Shown: one piece after another, positions 50,701 through 64,000 of the stretch
How the letters are laid out: each line of letters starts with the position of its first letter
Position numbering within the stretch: position 1 is the stretch's first letter
NCBI GenBank assembly: GCA_022885665.1
Contig: JAGQDJ010000608.1
Coordinates: 682,001 to 746,000, forward strand
Direction of reading: 5' to 3'
From: Triops longicaudatus
Taxonomy: Eukaryota > Arthropoda > Branchiopoda > Notostraca > Triopsidae
DNA length: 64,000 bases
Notes under the pieces: generated by a model
Databases searched by the model: none
What the model was told of the DNA's origin: nothing
Seen by the model: the letters and a program-made list of their open reading frames with translations, nothing else
Program-made: the position numbers and the translations under genes

Positions 50701-53402
50701 GGGGGCTATCGGTAATAATTGTGACACGTTGGTTGATGCATCATAGAGTTATTGTGAAAAGCTATTCAGCTAAGAGTATATTGGAGTTGACTTGTAACCG
50801 CGGTCCCATAAGGAATACCATTGTCAGTTCTGACGGATGACCGCAATATTGCAGGGCACAGCTAAAGGGGATGGTCTTTGATGTGGTAGTCCTGAACCGA
50901 GCCAGGCAATCAGCGCCGTAGTCGACCATCAGTCAGGCGCGCTGTCTGAAACCCAGCTTGCACCCTGGAAGCCTGTAATGGGCGCGTGATGGACACAGCG
51001 GTGTAAGCTTGACAGCCGTGGTAACAAACGATGAAGGATAGCGGCGCGGGTGGCATTTACTGACAACCCGTCCAAGTCGACATGATCGATGGGCGCCAGG
51101 CATTATAATGGCCCATCAGGAGGCCCAAAGCCTTATGGGAAGGAGGAAACAGAGTTTCATTTCTGCCAAAAACTGCGCAGAGAAGTTCCCAAAGCTGTGA
51201 AAAACGAATGCCAAGAAAGCTTAGGAACTTGGCCAATATTGTGTTTGCTTGAAAAGGACTTCATTGCATCTTAAACGGTGCCTTCATATAAGGGATAGAC
51301 AGCGGAAGTCTGAAGCGCCGAAGGATTTTTCGACCGTTCTCCCAAGAAACGCATGGTAAAAGATATATCGTAGTTAATTTGCAAATGTGTAGATTGTGTA
51401 TATATTGCCTGCTAAGGATCCCGAGAATTTAGTGCCGAGGGTCTGATGGATAAATTTTCGACAACACCTCAGGGAAAAGCCAAAAGGCTGTGCCGTTTCG
51501 TGTTTCCTTTCCTTCTTCCTTTGTGAACCTTGTGAGTGATGATGTTCCCAATAGGGGCGCGAAAATCTAACAAAAACGTCCATCATTTATTCCAAGTCAT
51601 TTTGTTGCTCAGCGGTAGACCTTGATTAATTGCTCTCAAGTCAAGATCCCTTTCAAAAGCAGTGGGGCATTTTCGGGTTCATGCTGCGAGGCTTGAATCT
51701 TTCTAAACATAAAAACTGCTGAGCTGACTTCCATCTTGCAAAGCGCAGGCACAACAATTGGAGACATGACACCTGAATAAGTTTGATTACACGTCTCCTA
51801 AATTCATGAGAAACTCTGTGTTGAGAAACCAGGCGGCACACCTTTTATCTCAAGGAGGGAAATAACAACTCCAACCGGTCACCACTTAGTACGCGTTAAG
51901 CCTCTTCAGTTCCAGACCGTAAACTGCGTTAAGGAACTTGGCGATAACGCAAAAGACTTTGGGAAGTGTTGCCGCAAAGCTTCTAATGTTCAAAGACACT
52001 CGTTCTAAATTTGTATAACAAACCATAGAGTACCACAGTATCCCTATCCGAAATTTCATTGCAGACTCGCGGCTTCTCTGCTTATTTGCTGCTTTCTGCC
52101 CCGCGCCAGCATGGCGCCTTGCCGCCCACGAGGAGTGCAATCATACATATGCCAAACTTCTGGCCGCCGCAACCCAGCGGCTTGTCGTTCTCCAAAGGAG
52201 TACGCCATTCATCACGACACCAGGACGACTTGATTCTTGCTTGGAACTTACGTCTTTTGCGGCCACTTTTCAGAAAGGGAGACGTCAAGTGTTCTTCACC
52301 GAAAGAGGGGGCAATTTTACCAGCTTTCCTATCCGTATTGTGCGAAGGATCTGTTATTCTTTCCTTTCTTTGTGGAGTTCAGGTAAATCGGATCACAGCC
52401 ACGTTTTTTGGTGGCTAGCTGTGTCGACCTTTCAAAGCCAAGCCATTGATTTTTTTTACACCCCCCAGTGGAGTCTACAACTGGGATAGGTAAGCTAGCC
52501 GAATCTTCTTGGGATGACTGTGCTCACATGGTAATGTTGCGAATAGACATGACGAGGTTTAACAGAGTATCGCGTCGTCCACCCTGGAAGAGGTTGGCTT
52601 AGCCGTAATGTCAAATCAATACACACCAGCAAAGGACACAACGCACAATGATCCGATATAATGTATATCGAAAAAAACTGCTGGTTCGGATGAGGTTGGT
52701 TCTAGTGCACGAAACGAAAATGCTGATTACTGAAAAACATCGAAGGCCTCCCTGGTCTCATGGACAAGTGATTCAATCCACGGACAGGCACCCCCTAGGG
52801 TCTCATGTCCACGGAATGGCGGGCGGCGTGTTTCAAAGACCGCGCTGTCATCATCACTCGCGCTCTGGGTGGTAAGCAAGGGGGCAACTCTGCAGGAGAC
52901 TATTGTCAGCTATCCCCGTGCAAATCCCCTAGGAAGAACCTGCCTAGGGTCTGTAAAAAGAAAAAAGCCCTGGCAAGATCTACAGGCTTTTCAAGTTGAA
53001 GCTATTCTCCTAGGCGGGGCGCTTGAAGCATTCCTAATAGTGGAGCACTGCTCCAAGGGGCGTAGTTTGCAGAAGGAGGCGCCTTCGAATGTCTTTTGTT
53101 CTGCGCGGCCCATGCACCTCGCCTGGAGGTATTTCGCTGCCGTGCTAGCATACGGTGCAGCGGTCGATACGCTCGCCGGCTTTACGAGCTTCGCTGCGGT
53201 TACTCCTAGCAAAGCCTGGTGCCAAACCTCAGTTTCACAGCGAACACCACGGAGTAAGGTTCTCAGTCCCGGAAAGTTGGAGTGAAAGTCGTAGGATTTT
53301 AAGTGCCGAGAATTTGTGGTTACACCATCACAGTTTGTGAGTGTGAAAATATATCAAGTGCCAGAAAAAAACAAGAAATATTTTTGGGTTCTGTTTGTGA
53401 GG

Positions 53403-55098
53403 ATGCTTGTGCTCGAATCAGGCCCATCGACAAATATTACAACAAGCCCTACCAGTATGTTGACCCCTGGGGGTAACCAGTACTTGCAGCCGGATTACTT
53501 GTCACCGTTACCGACTACGGTAAGCGTTTGTTGTGTTTGTATTCTGTGTGCGTGATGCATGTGTCTGTGGCAGGAATAGCATTTTTAAAATATTTTTCTA
53601 TTTCAATTTGTAGCTTGACGCCAAACGCAGTCCGTTGGCACTTTTGGCTCAAACGTGTAGTCAAATCGGTGCTGATCCTCCTCCACCTCAGTCGAAATCG
53701 ACATCGGACCGCAATAAGAAAGATAGCTTACACATCGAAGGTGGTGGTAAAGCTAGCAAAAGCCCCCCTGCTGACCGTCAATCCTTTAAACCCTACGATG
53801 CTGCTGCTCGTCGGGACAAAGAACATAACAAGAATGAGAACGACGGCCGGGACAGCAAGCAAGGTTTCCAGTCTCCTGCTGTGAGCAAGACATCGACACA
53901 TAATGCGACAACACCGACAAGCACTGCGACTGTCTCAGCCGCGGGAGTCACAGCTTCCGTGTCATCTTCATCTTCTTCCACTTCGGAAACGAAAACAACT
54001 GACGCAACGAAATTGGACTCGGGTCGCACTACTGCGTTGGATATGTTACAGGGACTGCCGAAAGATATCCCATTAGGAACGTATCGCTCTCCGACGAGCA
54101 ATTTGGGACCTTTCGGTGGTCTAGGTCCTTACCCGGGCCTCGATGCAGCTGCCGCGGCCGCACTGGGTTTCGGAGCCAACCCAGCCGCGTTTCGACCTTA
54201 CCCACCTTTTGGATACACATCTCCGGCGTCTCTGGGCTTAGGCTTGCCCGGTTATCCGAATTTGAATTACGGACGGGTGAAACCAGGTGAACATATGCTC
54301 CCTGGTATGCCTTTTTGTCGGGATCCTTATTGTACAGGGTGCCCAAGTAGTTTATTGGGTATGTCCAATCCCGCTGCAGCGGCAGCCGCCGCTGCTTCTG
54401 GTGGCGTTTGTCCTGCAGGATGTACCCAATGTGACCACCAAAAGGTCCCCTTGCACCACTTACCACCTTCGCACCCGGCGGTGAGTTCTGCCGCTGCGAC
54501 AACGCCAGCCACTTCGACGACGGCAGCCACCGATTTTAGTCCGACTTCGACCAGCCAACGGCCGTACGTTTGTAACTGGATTGCCGGTGACACGTACTGT
54601 GGTAAGCGGTTCCCTTCTTCCGAAGAACTCCTCCAACATCTCCGTACCCATACAAGCCTTTCTGTCCCTACTTCTGACGCAGCGGCTTCCTCATCTTTTT
54701 ATGCCAACCACCCCATGCTCGCTGCATCGTCCACGGCTGCTGCGGCAGCAGCAGCGGCGTTACAGAGAACATATCCTACTCCTCCATTAAGTCCCTTGTC
54801 GATGGCTCGGTACCATCCGTATAGCAAACCGAGTGGTGCGTCGATATCCGCTTTGTCGTCCCCTAACCCTTTGCAAAGTCTCAGCTCAAGCAACGCATTC
54901 TTCTCAATGGGACAATTAGGAGCTGGAAATGCACTTTCATCCTTGTCAGCACCGAGTCACCTATCAACAATGGGATCACATAATCCCCTAGCTTCCTACG
55001 GGGCTACTAACCCCCTCTCTGCTCATCCCTTTGCTGCATATTACCCCTCATCATACGGGCTTTACGGACCCAGGCTAGGTCCCTCCGTGTTACCTTAA
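53403..55098 (+). CDS. noc/elB: Elbow/Noc (NET family, ZNF503/ZNF703-like) zinc-finger protein, paralogue B
   Basis: Exon 1 (53403-53519) ends NQYLQPDYLSPLPTT before GTAAGC, and exon 2 (53614-55098, stop TAA) follows TTTGTAG in phase 0, giving about 533 aa. The junction lies at exactly the same place as in paralogue A (PTT|LDAKRSPLALLAQTC), which shows common descent. Other features: FKPY (about residues 97-100), the Groucho-recruiting motif known in fly Elbow and Noc; CRDPYCTGCPSSLL and CPAGCTQCDH; the C2H2 finger C359, C368, H381, H385; poly-Ala runs; YPTPPLSPL; and a YGLYGPRLG end. The start could also be ATG 53316 or the internal ATG at 53458. Ser/Thr-rich stretches flank residues 100-150. 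It is expected to be a nuclear co-repressor acting with paralogue A in patterning. Confidence 0.95.
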
Positions 55099-58000
55099 AA
55101 ACCCCGTTACCCCAAATTTCTGAGAAAAGTGGATTTCAGAACGGTTTCTGGCCTTGATTTGTGTGCAAGTTCACTTTTGCTCCTTACGTTTGGGCTAACA
55201 TTGTAAAAGTGTTAGTAGTACACCTCCTCCCAGTGTGATAAAAATAAGCTTGATTTGTACGATGAGTGGCTAAGAAATAAGTGGTTTTAGTTTGAAAACA
55301 AATGCACTAATGTGCTCTGTGATGGTTTTGAGCTGTTATGCGTGTAGAAGTCACACATCCCTTGTTTTGACCGACTTGTATATTTCATGACTCAGATTAA
55401 GAAAATGGAACTATATTATTGTTTGCTCATAAAAAGGGCGTGTATATAAACTATTGAACATTCGACCTATACAAAAACATTTCACCAATGCATTCCATAA
55501 GATTGTTTGATTTATTTAATTTCAAGCTTGTATTTCAGATCTCACAATAGCCAGCCCTGTCGACGACGTCATTGACCGAATATATGGATCTATAAATCAA
55601 TGTCTTATATGTAGTTACAGTCGTTATCTCTGTCCACGTTTCCTGCTTTCCATTCACTGTGCAAAGCTGCAAACCCAAGCCAGCGTTAGAAAGGTTGTAA
55701 ATTCACGACCCTTACTGTCGGGTTGAGCCATTTGAACGTAGTACGGTCACCAAGATAAATAGAGACTAGTTCGATGAGTATCAAGTCGAGGAATAATAAA
55801 ATTGCGAAATACATTAGGCGTTTCCTCTTTATTTCAGGTGCAGACGCGAACCTGGCATTAGCGTAGTTGAGACAAACGGGCTGGGTTGGGTCGGGTTGGC
55901 GTTTGCCGGTGGCGTGTGTGACGTTCACTGATACCAGCGGCCAGGGGAGGAATTAACAGTTTCAAAACAAAACGCTTCTCGTATGCTTCCTATCTCTGAC
56001 GAGGTTTTTACTGGCGTGACTGAAATACTTTGTTATGTATTCAAGTGCGTTTTTATCTGTCATAGTGTTGGCCAGGCTGAAGTATTTCTCAGTTTTTACC
56101 GTCGTTTCATAATACCCTTGGTGTCATTGTTTTCACAAAATAGTTAAGAAATGGCTTGGCCAAGATCGCCCCTGGCAGCTGCACGGTAAGTGAAAGTTTT
56201 ACATGAGTTACAATTCAATGGTAACTGCCAAACGACGATGGCAGTCAAGTTGTAGCATTATTTCTCTCACCAGTTTCATTTAGTAGGACTTGAGCCTTGT
56301 CGCTAAGGCTTGTTCGTATGATAAACGTCAGAAGCATTATTTACTGTTGTTCACAAGCAGCTGTGGTCTGAGTTAATACCCACGAGCGCACAAGTCATGT
56401 TATTAGTGCCATATTCATGGGACTCGTAAATGTTGCTCGCCTTTATAAATTCAATAGTCGTGGCCACTCGTGGCAACTTTTCTATACGCTGAAAAAGCCG
56501 TGAATGTCACAGTGTTCTGTCGTCGAATTCCCAAGAAACCACTTAACAAAAAAAGAAAGAAAAAAAAATAGACAAAAGTTAGCCCCAATCAACTATAATG
56601 AAACTTACTTGAAAACTGCCTTATTGCAAAATTAAAGAAAACCTTCGTGTAGACCACAAATAATCTTTGGCCTATCTAAAATCACGAACTTACTTTTCGG
56701 GTCCTTTTCCAATTATTTACTGATAGAAACTTGGTTCCCTTTGCCAAAGACTCTAGTTACCTGGGAAAGGGCATCTCTTTTTTTATTTCCGAAGTGAAAA
56801 GAAGACTTCTAACGTTTTAGTTCAGTTTCATAGAACCGGAACATCGGTGACAGGGTCTTGGGAATAACTGATATAGAGCACAGGAAAGTTTTTGCAAAAG
56901 TTGGAGCCTTTTTTGCCTTGAAACGCTTCGTCTTCTATGTAATACGTGACTAACCTTCCGCTTTAGCAAGAAAACAGGAATTCTGCTTGAATTGCTGGTG
57001 TACTTTTACCGTTCGACAAAGGCTTCCTTTAAACGGGATCGTTTAGCTTCTTGTTGGCCGATCGGAAGTATCACGCACACTGTTGTATACCTTTTCTAAT
57101 ACTGTAGCTGTTTACTTGAAAGGTTTCCTGCACAATTAATTATTAGCTTGGCAAAAAGCTCATGTAATCTCTCAGAAATGCGGTAACAGGGCTAACCAAG
57201 GCTTAGCGTCAGCTCAAAAGGGTCTTACCATATTAATTAAAAAATGGAGACGCAAAATGTTTCGCCTTCATTCTCTAGTTACACTGACTGAACCACTACG
57301 TACTCATTTCTTTAATTTGAACCTCAGTTTATTAAAAGTACAGAAGGAAGCCCTCTAATCCAGGCTCGCTTTAACCAGCCAAGATTTCGGCAAGACCTCG
57401 ACTGGGCTTTTGTGCTACTTTCTGGTGCGTCAAAGCACGCATAATCACACAATATTATTTATTACTGAAATAAGTAGATAAATAAATGTCATAAGAAATG
57501 TTTACGTGCTTACATTTAAAAGTATCCTAAAAATCATTGCACACTTTTGCTCGTACTTATCTCGTCTAATTGCTGTTTCAGCTATTTACTAATGTCTTTA
57601 TTATTTTTGCCATTGTATTTATTTATTTGGCATTTTTATTTTTGCTTGGTCGAGTTAACCATATCTTTGTTTTGTTTCGTTTTACCCAGCCTGGGCACTT
57701 AAAGGCTGGATAAGAGGACACTTAAATTGAAGTTCGTTGTTTCGAGACTTGAGCGGGTAAAGTCATTTTTGGTCGTAAGTAAGAATGTGGCTTGGATGCG
57801 ATTTTCTTTCTTTTCTCTGGAGAACAGGAAGCTCTGAACGTGAAACACTTTGCTTAGCTCGCTGTTGTGTTCCCAAGCGCTGGTTGTAGCTGTCGGTAGT
57901 TCGTCAGCTACCAGCTCATTGTCGGTCGTAAAATGACCATTAAGACGCATGGCGTCGACGTCGGCTCTGGTCCTTAGGTCCTTGTTGCATGCCAAAAGTG

Positions 58001-61000
58001 CAAGTGTTGAAAGCGAGGACGAGCAGCTGTCTGACGTCACTTTTCGTTGCTGCCATCAAGTTTTCATCACTGCCGTTGACGGCTGTGGAGGAAAACTTGG
58101 GGACTTCCAAGTCGGTAGGGCGCCAGTAACTTGGAACCGAAGTGATGCATCTGTTATAGAATGTGTAGGTGCGTTCACAAGCGACGCCCCTTCGCCTTCT
58201 CTGCTGAGATAATGACATTCGGGTGGTGGAGTGAACGCTACGGTAATACTGTACAGCGTCTACCTCCAAGATAATCTTCCGCTTGCCAAAAACTGTCGCT
58301 CTGTCAACATTCGCATGTGCTGGTGTGCTCCTGCAAAGCTCTGTTGTTCGCCATAAGGACAAGTACTCCATCTTCCTTTCAGAGAGGGGAAAATGACCTG
58401 GGAGACGCGTAGTTATGGTATCGGGAGGACCAAGGCAACGTCAGCTCCTACTTTCTTGGCTAGAAGTGCTGTTTACCATGTCAGTGGTGATGAAAAACAT
58501 GAAACGGTTGACACAAGCAACTTTGGCGACAAACGCCAAGATGGGTTTGACAGCAATGTTGTCAGTGATGGAAGACTTTTTCTTTGACGGGAGCCTCCCT
58601 ATCGCCTACCAAATTTCTTCGTTGTCAGATCCTAAAGGCTCCTAAAGAATTTTCATTCCTTTTTGCGCATTTCTACCTCGATCATATTTCAGCATTTTGG
58701 AGAACTTTATATCGCTAGGGTTATTTCGTTAAAAAAAGCGGGGCCAAGTTATAATCGGTGACAAAAGCAGTAGTTCGAGCTCCCCAAGGTTCCCGGCGTG
58801 TTTCAACTCGGCTCCCCGGCCTGTCAACTCTGCCCCTAAGTAGCTTGGAACGCTTCTGTGAAAGGAGTTTTGTCATTCTTGTCCCGGTAAAGCCCTTCAC
58901 GTCTTTCACGCCTTGTGTGCTGCATTGTGCCCTTCCAATAGCGTGGTACTTCGGGATTAAATCCCAATCCTTTATACTCGTGACAGCCTAACACCTCTTA
59001 CGCTCGTAAGACCTTAAGATAACTTTGGGGCTGTGTAATTTGAAAAGAAAATTCCCCGAGTCATTTAGGGAATTTGTCAGTTTCACGGACGTACCCTTTT
59101 TTTCTTATTCAACGTTAACTTTTTTCCGTTTTTCTCCACCAATAACCAGTAGCTATACTCTTGAGGTAAGAGAGGGGGCTGCTCATGTTCTACATCACCA
59201 TGATAGATGATCAAACCTGAAACTCCCCTAAAGGTTGGTTAAGAACAAGAACGATGGGTTTTGGGTCCATAGGGACCCCACAATTTTGTGGCGTTCCCCC
59301 GCTGTGACCGCTTTTCAATGCAGGCTTGTTCATCACCCGAGCCCGGGCTTGCCAAAGCCATGCAACCTGTGATTAGACGTCGTTGAGATTGTTATTGAAA
59401 AGCTAACCCCCATTCAAACCAGAAGGAGAACGCGACACCCTCCCAAAGAATATTAGGCGTTACGAACTTGGCATAAATTTTTGAGTGTATCGAATTCGGA
59501 TGTATGAGCCACGGCTTATGGGTTTTATTGTACGTGTACAGAGCACGGAAAACCAAGAGGAAGAAACGTGTCGCGTAGCAAAGAACTTTTTCGAGGGGAC
59601 GGAGAATATCAGGCAAACAAGGGCACAGGGCGTTGCATGGAAGAGACAAAAGTTGTAGAACAACTCTGCGGTGTTAAGTGTGCTGGGGAAATAAAAGGTC
59701 TCCTAGCAAAATCTACATGCTTTTGCTGTACAATACCTAATGCTTAACGCTAAGCTGACATCACGCTTTGTAGATGTGTGGGGGACTTAGTGTGGGTTTA
59801 CACGGGAAACCACCCGCCTCAATGGAACATACCACGCTATTGTAGAGAACTTGCCAAAAAGTGAGCCAAGAAATAGGCCCTTTTTTTCTAAGCACATGGG
59901 CACTTGCATAACAATGAAAAGTTCGCATCGAGGCAGCTTTGTGGTTATCATAATTGTCTGCATCACGCAAAACCTGCGTGTTGAAGTTAGAGCCTGTCCT
60001 TTGGCTACTTTGCTTTTGAATACTATGTAGTCAGTATAAGTGACTACGAAAAGGTTGCATTGGCAAAATTCAGTTTTTTATTACTTCAGTATATTTGTGC
60101 GTTTTGATGTTTCCTAATGAAATAAAATATAATTTCTTAAAGCTTTAGCAGAATTGAATTAGCTCAGAACTGAGAAGTTAGGACTTGGGCGAGCTTAACC
60201 TTTCAATATAGGGGACCTGCCTTTAAATGTTGAATCATTTAGGCAATTAAAAAAATATCGTATTCATCATATTCTGTGGAGAGTAAAACTACGGTGCATA
60301 TACCTGTTCACATGATTGAGATTCATAAGCAAAAAGCTCTACCAAAATTTGGGGTTAAGGAGTCAAATTTTGAATTTTTACTGGAAAACATTAAAAAGTC
60401 AGGCATTGATGTGCTTTGAAGCATTTTTTAACTACTTGTTGTCGAAAACAAAATTTAAATTCTGTTGCTAATATAAGAGAATTACCTAAATTGCTTATGG
60501 CTTTTCCCGGTTGGCAACTTCAAAATTAGGTGGTAGATTTGAAGTCCGTTTCTCACCAGAGAACCGCTTGAGGTGGCTATAGTGCAGCTTGATGACCACT
60601 CCCCGAAATTCTTTTCTGTAAAAAATAAAAAAAAAGAATTAATCGCTTGTCTCAAACTTGTTAAGTTCTGAGCACAAATTTCTAGTCAGTGTGCATTAAA
60701 TGTGTATGATTCAGAGCTTACTGTCAAGTATTGCTACGAGTTAGGCCCCCTGTTGACCAGTTATTTTTTGGAAAAATGCCGGAAATGTTGAAAATATTTA
60801 TTTTTGTAGGAGAATTAATGCACCGAAGTTTTAGGTGTCTGAAAACTTCGAATCAACCAAAAAATGTGAGAGTCTACCATCATAGTTACGATAGAATCCT
60901 GGCTCTTGGCGGCCGCTATGGAGGAAATGTGTAAGTTGAGGCAACGCAATTACAATAATCTTCATAAGAATGCTTTAAAGGAGAGATTTAAAAGTGGAAA

Positions 61001-64000
61001 TGGTATAACTTTTGCAGAAAAATAATATGTTCGCATTGCAAGGCAAGCAAACGCGCACGGCCACCTCGTGGAGGCACGCAAGATAATCCGCACAATGGAA
61101 GTATCTCCCGCATGATCTTATTACAGTCTGCTCCAACTTGACCGCATGCACCGTACAGTTTGAATTTTATTTAAAATTATTTTATTTATTTAAAATTAAA
61201 TTTTATTTATTTAAAATTAAATAAATGTAAGAAGGTAAAAATAATGAACAAAGTTTTTTTTAAAAAAAAAAAACTATTCCTGGAAAGTACATAATGAACA
61301 GGAAGCCATTTTTTAACTGTAGGAGCAAAGAGACAAAGTGTGACATCTTGATATCGTACTCAGCGTGTCATAGACAAGGTAGTTTCATTTTCATTGCCCC
61401 CTTAGTTTTCTTAGCAATGTGGTGGAAAGACAACGGCAAATAAACCATGTGGTAAAAAATCTTAACCGTAAAAGGTGGCGCCACCATTAAATTCTTACCC
61501 TCGAAAGTTTAGTTAGACTGTCTATACCTTTTGTTGACAACAGTACCTTCTGTATTAAAAAAAATCAAAATAAAAATAATAAAAAAACTTGACGCACTGT
61601 TGCGTGTATAAGTGAGACCTTCTAGAAATTTCCTGTTAAACGACAGATATTTTTTATCGGATTTGTTTAAGAAAAAAGAACGTGGAAGTAAGCTACCCAT
61701 TCATTGGCCCTTCATTTCCAGGAATGAACGAAAGACGAGACAAGTTTTGCAAAGGTTTCCTAGTAAGGGTTGACTGGCATCAACTCTCCCGTTCTCGTCA
61801 GTTATGTCGAATGATAAATCAGCCTTCTTGTCAAAGGTAAAGAGCTGCGTCAGCTAAGTTATTTATAAAACGTGGATGTTACTGACGCTTTTGACACGAT
61901 GTCCGATGTCCTGTTGTGTCTGCAAGTTGTTGAGCTCTCCAAATCATATTCTCAATAGCTCGGATTTGTTGACAGCACCTTCGTTTCCTTCGTGATTTTC
62001 TTACTAAAATGTGTGTGTCTCTTTCCAATTCCATGACTAGGGGGATGTGTGAGAACAAAAGGCCGCAAAGACTATATACGCATTGTAAAGCTTCAATGTT
62101 AAGGTCCCCTTGAATATAAAGAACAGCACTCCGCTCTTACACTGACTTGTAGAGGTCGGCTCCTATTCATGTCGGTTTTGTCCCTTGTCTGTCAAGTCAA
62201 TATTGACTATAGCCATCGTGACAGCTTAGCGGTAGCCGTCACTCCAACCTGCCTGCCTTGTCTACTGTTAATCGTCAGCGTCTTCCAACTCACAATAGGC
62301 GGCAAAAGTTATAAAGTCAAAGCTGTTTGACAGGGACGCCCCTAACAAGGAAGTTTTATGATTTTTTCCTACTTAATTTTCATGCGCTGCTGACTTGGTA
62401 ATTCCGCAGCCAGATTTTATGGCATTGCATTATCCCAAAAAAACACATATACACAAACTTATTGGCATCTTTTTTCCCCCTCCTTCCTTGGTACTCAAAA
62501 GTTATTGACTCCTGGTTGAACATATAAGATTTTTTTACATAAATAATAAACGGGCGCTATTAATATTTTTATGGGCCTTGGTAAGCCTCGGTGTGTTCGA
62601 AGTTTGGGGGCTTGTACTCAACAGTAGCCGAAATGGCTTCTAGCCATTAGCGATGGCAAGTTGTCTTTCTTTTTCGGAGCCTGAAATTTTAACTTGCGGA
62701 AAAGTAATTCAGAGGCTGTCTTGTAACGCTTAGGGTAGGCCAAGCCTATCGCATCAGCGATAAACCCGTTGTGACGGGTCGGCGTTGGACAAAGCCTCTT
62801 TGCATGTCCACCTGCCAAGAGCTTTTATTGCCCGCTGAATCCCGCCATGTCGTCCGGGATTGCCGTCTTATCTAGACGAAGTGCCGTCACCTGGAACAAG
62901 GAAAGATCGCTGTGGGGTTTTTTAGTGAAGCTCCCTGCGTTCCGTTGCCTTCTTCGCTGCGTCGACTCATTCCCTAGCAGCTCACACGGTAATATGGAGC
63001 CGGGAGGACGTCACGTCAGAAAGAGGGATTTGATAGAACCAATGGGGCTCCCATGCTGTCTGTTTTTATGTATATTTCTAGTTAATTCCTTTGAATTTAT
63101 AAGCCAATTTAGTACACAAAGCGGACAGGCCAAAATTTATAACCGAGAGTTAATAGTACAAAAAAAAAGGCCTCTGCAGCCGTGGAGAGCAATACATGGG
63201 TAGTACATTTTCCCGCTTGATAGCACTTTGGCTGAGTTTGGACCAACAGGAATGCTTAAAAAGCCATCTTGACACGACAGTCGTTTGCATGTCAGGACAT
63301 AATGGCAGTTGAGGCGAGTAGTTTTTCTTTTCCCCCGTGGGCTCGCCCATCAGGGAAGTTACAAATGAAAATGCTCAAGTGCCATACAGTAAGCACACTC
63401 AACAGCAACTACTTTGTAGTCTAAGGTCTTAACAGTTAACCCGACCAACATCTCCTTGTGGTGGAGCTCACCGTTACGGGGAACTTTTCGTGAGTGGGGC
63501 TAGAAGCAGGTGGACACTTGGGCGGATGCCTTTTCTCTGTTGAGACCCGGAGAGCAGCAGCAAGAAAAAAGAGAGAGTTGTATAATTAATAGGTAGAAGA
63601 CTGGTTTATGTTATCTGCCGTAGCTCATCCTTGTTAAGCGCGCATTGGTAAAGTTATGCAAGAAGCTTCACATATCAACTTGTCAGTGTTGGCTCAAGAG
63701 GGTTTTTTCTTTTCAAGAAGCCGTTGAACCAATTTTCGACGGGGGCTGCCTTGCCCATGATCGCCGAGTAGCAGCGTTGCGGTTCCCCGTCGCCCAACTG
63801 AAACAATTTTGCGGCTGTTTTCGCTGACATACGGCGCCCAAGCGGAACAGTAGGCTCCAAAGGTGATTTGGGGGCCTGGTCAAAGCCCTCCATCAAGCCA
63901 TAAATTTTTACTCACATCCAACCTGCCATGAGTGGTCGTAAATTTTCCCGTCGCAGGAACCCCGGGTTCCCTTTTTAAGCGCGGCAAGCTGGCGCGCCGC
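55099..64000. other. 9-kb gene-poor region to window end
   Basis: It begins with the 3' UTR of the Elbow/Noc paralogue B. Open frames of up to 143 codons (57940-58371, minus) show no recognised protein. TTTATTTATTTAAAATTA-type AT repeats lie at about 61160-61230. Nothing else can be supported. Confidence 0.6.
61160..61230. repeat. AT-rich tandem repeat
   Basis: The unit TTTTATTTATTTAAAATTAA occurs about three times in tandem with small changes. The unit is partly self-complementary. It is non-coding. Confidence 0.7.

Larger units (their letters stand above)
33450..53402. other. 20-kb region between divergent Elbow/Noc paralogues
   Basis: The two genes point away from each other, so this interval holds both promoters and probably enhancers shared between them. 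No convincing gene was found apart from one unexplained long ORF (47006-47749). AT-rich blocks (for example 35,550-36,000 and 38,000-38,800) alternate with GC-richer DNA (45-53 kb). An AATTAATTAATGG homeodomain-type site cluster lies near 34955. Confidence 0.6.

Noticed and set aside
54029..54502. 157-codon minus-strand frame
   Set aside because: It is the antisense shadow of Elbow/Noc paralogue B.
57699..58371. Overlapping 113- and 143-codon minus-strand frames
   Set aside because: They are in different frames with no splice link or family similarity, and composition gives no support.

Overview
The window looks like nuclear DNA from an arthropod or a close ecdysozoan relative. Genes are split by short GT-AG introns, mostly about 50-80 bp, with a few of several hundred bp. 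Two Elbow/Noc-type zinc-finger genes sit next to each other, an arrangement known from arthropod genomes. There are no bacterial operons, CRISPR arrays or recognisable RNA genes. The species cannot be named from the sequence.

The left third (1-18.3 kb) is gene-dense. It holds, in order: the 3' part of a proline-rich protein gene (+); a RUFY-type RUN/FYVE gene (+) with two alternative first exons and a phase-locked pair of mutually exclusive coiled-coil exons; a six-exon sterol-desaturase/fatty-acid-hydroxylase gene (-), convergent with RUFY; a small unknown gene (+) just after a long ATT microsatellite; a decayed C-terminal actin-family fragment; a poly-G tract ending in an assembly gap inside a transposon-like remnant; an NRDE2 homologue (-); and a TMEM218 homologue (-). 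The TMEM218 stop codon lies only 13 bases before the NRDE2 start codon, so the two probably share a transcript or rely on trans-splicing.

The right two thirds (18.3-64 kb) is mostly non-coding. Only two genes are convincing there: divergent Elbow/Noc paralogues, one on the minus strand (31.6-33.4 kb) and one on the plus strand (53.4-55.1 kb). They are separated by about 20 kb and flanked by 13 kb and 9 kb without a recognised gene. Developmental transcription-factor pairs commonly have such flanks full of shared enhancers; that is inference here. A 279-bp non-autonomous hAT-like element, simple repeats and one unexplained 247-codon ORF are also in this part.

The products do not form one pathway. 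RUFY (endosome/cytoskeleton adaptor), NRDE2 (nuclear RNA surveillance), TMEM218 (ciliary transition zone), a di-iron membrane oxygenase and two transcriptional repressors are unrelated neighbours, apart from the NRDE2/TMEM218 cluster and the Elbow/Noc pair. Exon coordinates were derived by hand from splice consensus and reading-frame continuity, and have not been confirmed with transcripts.
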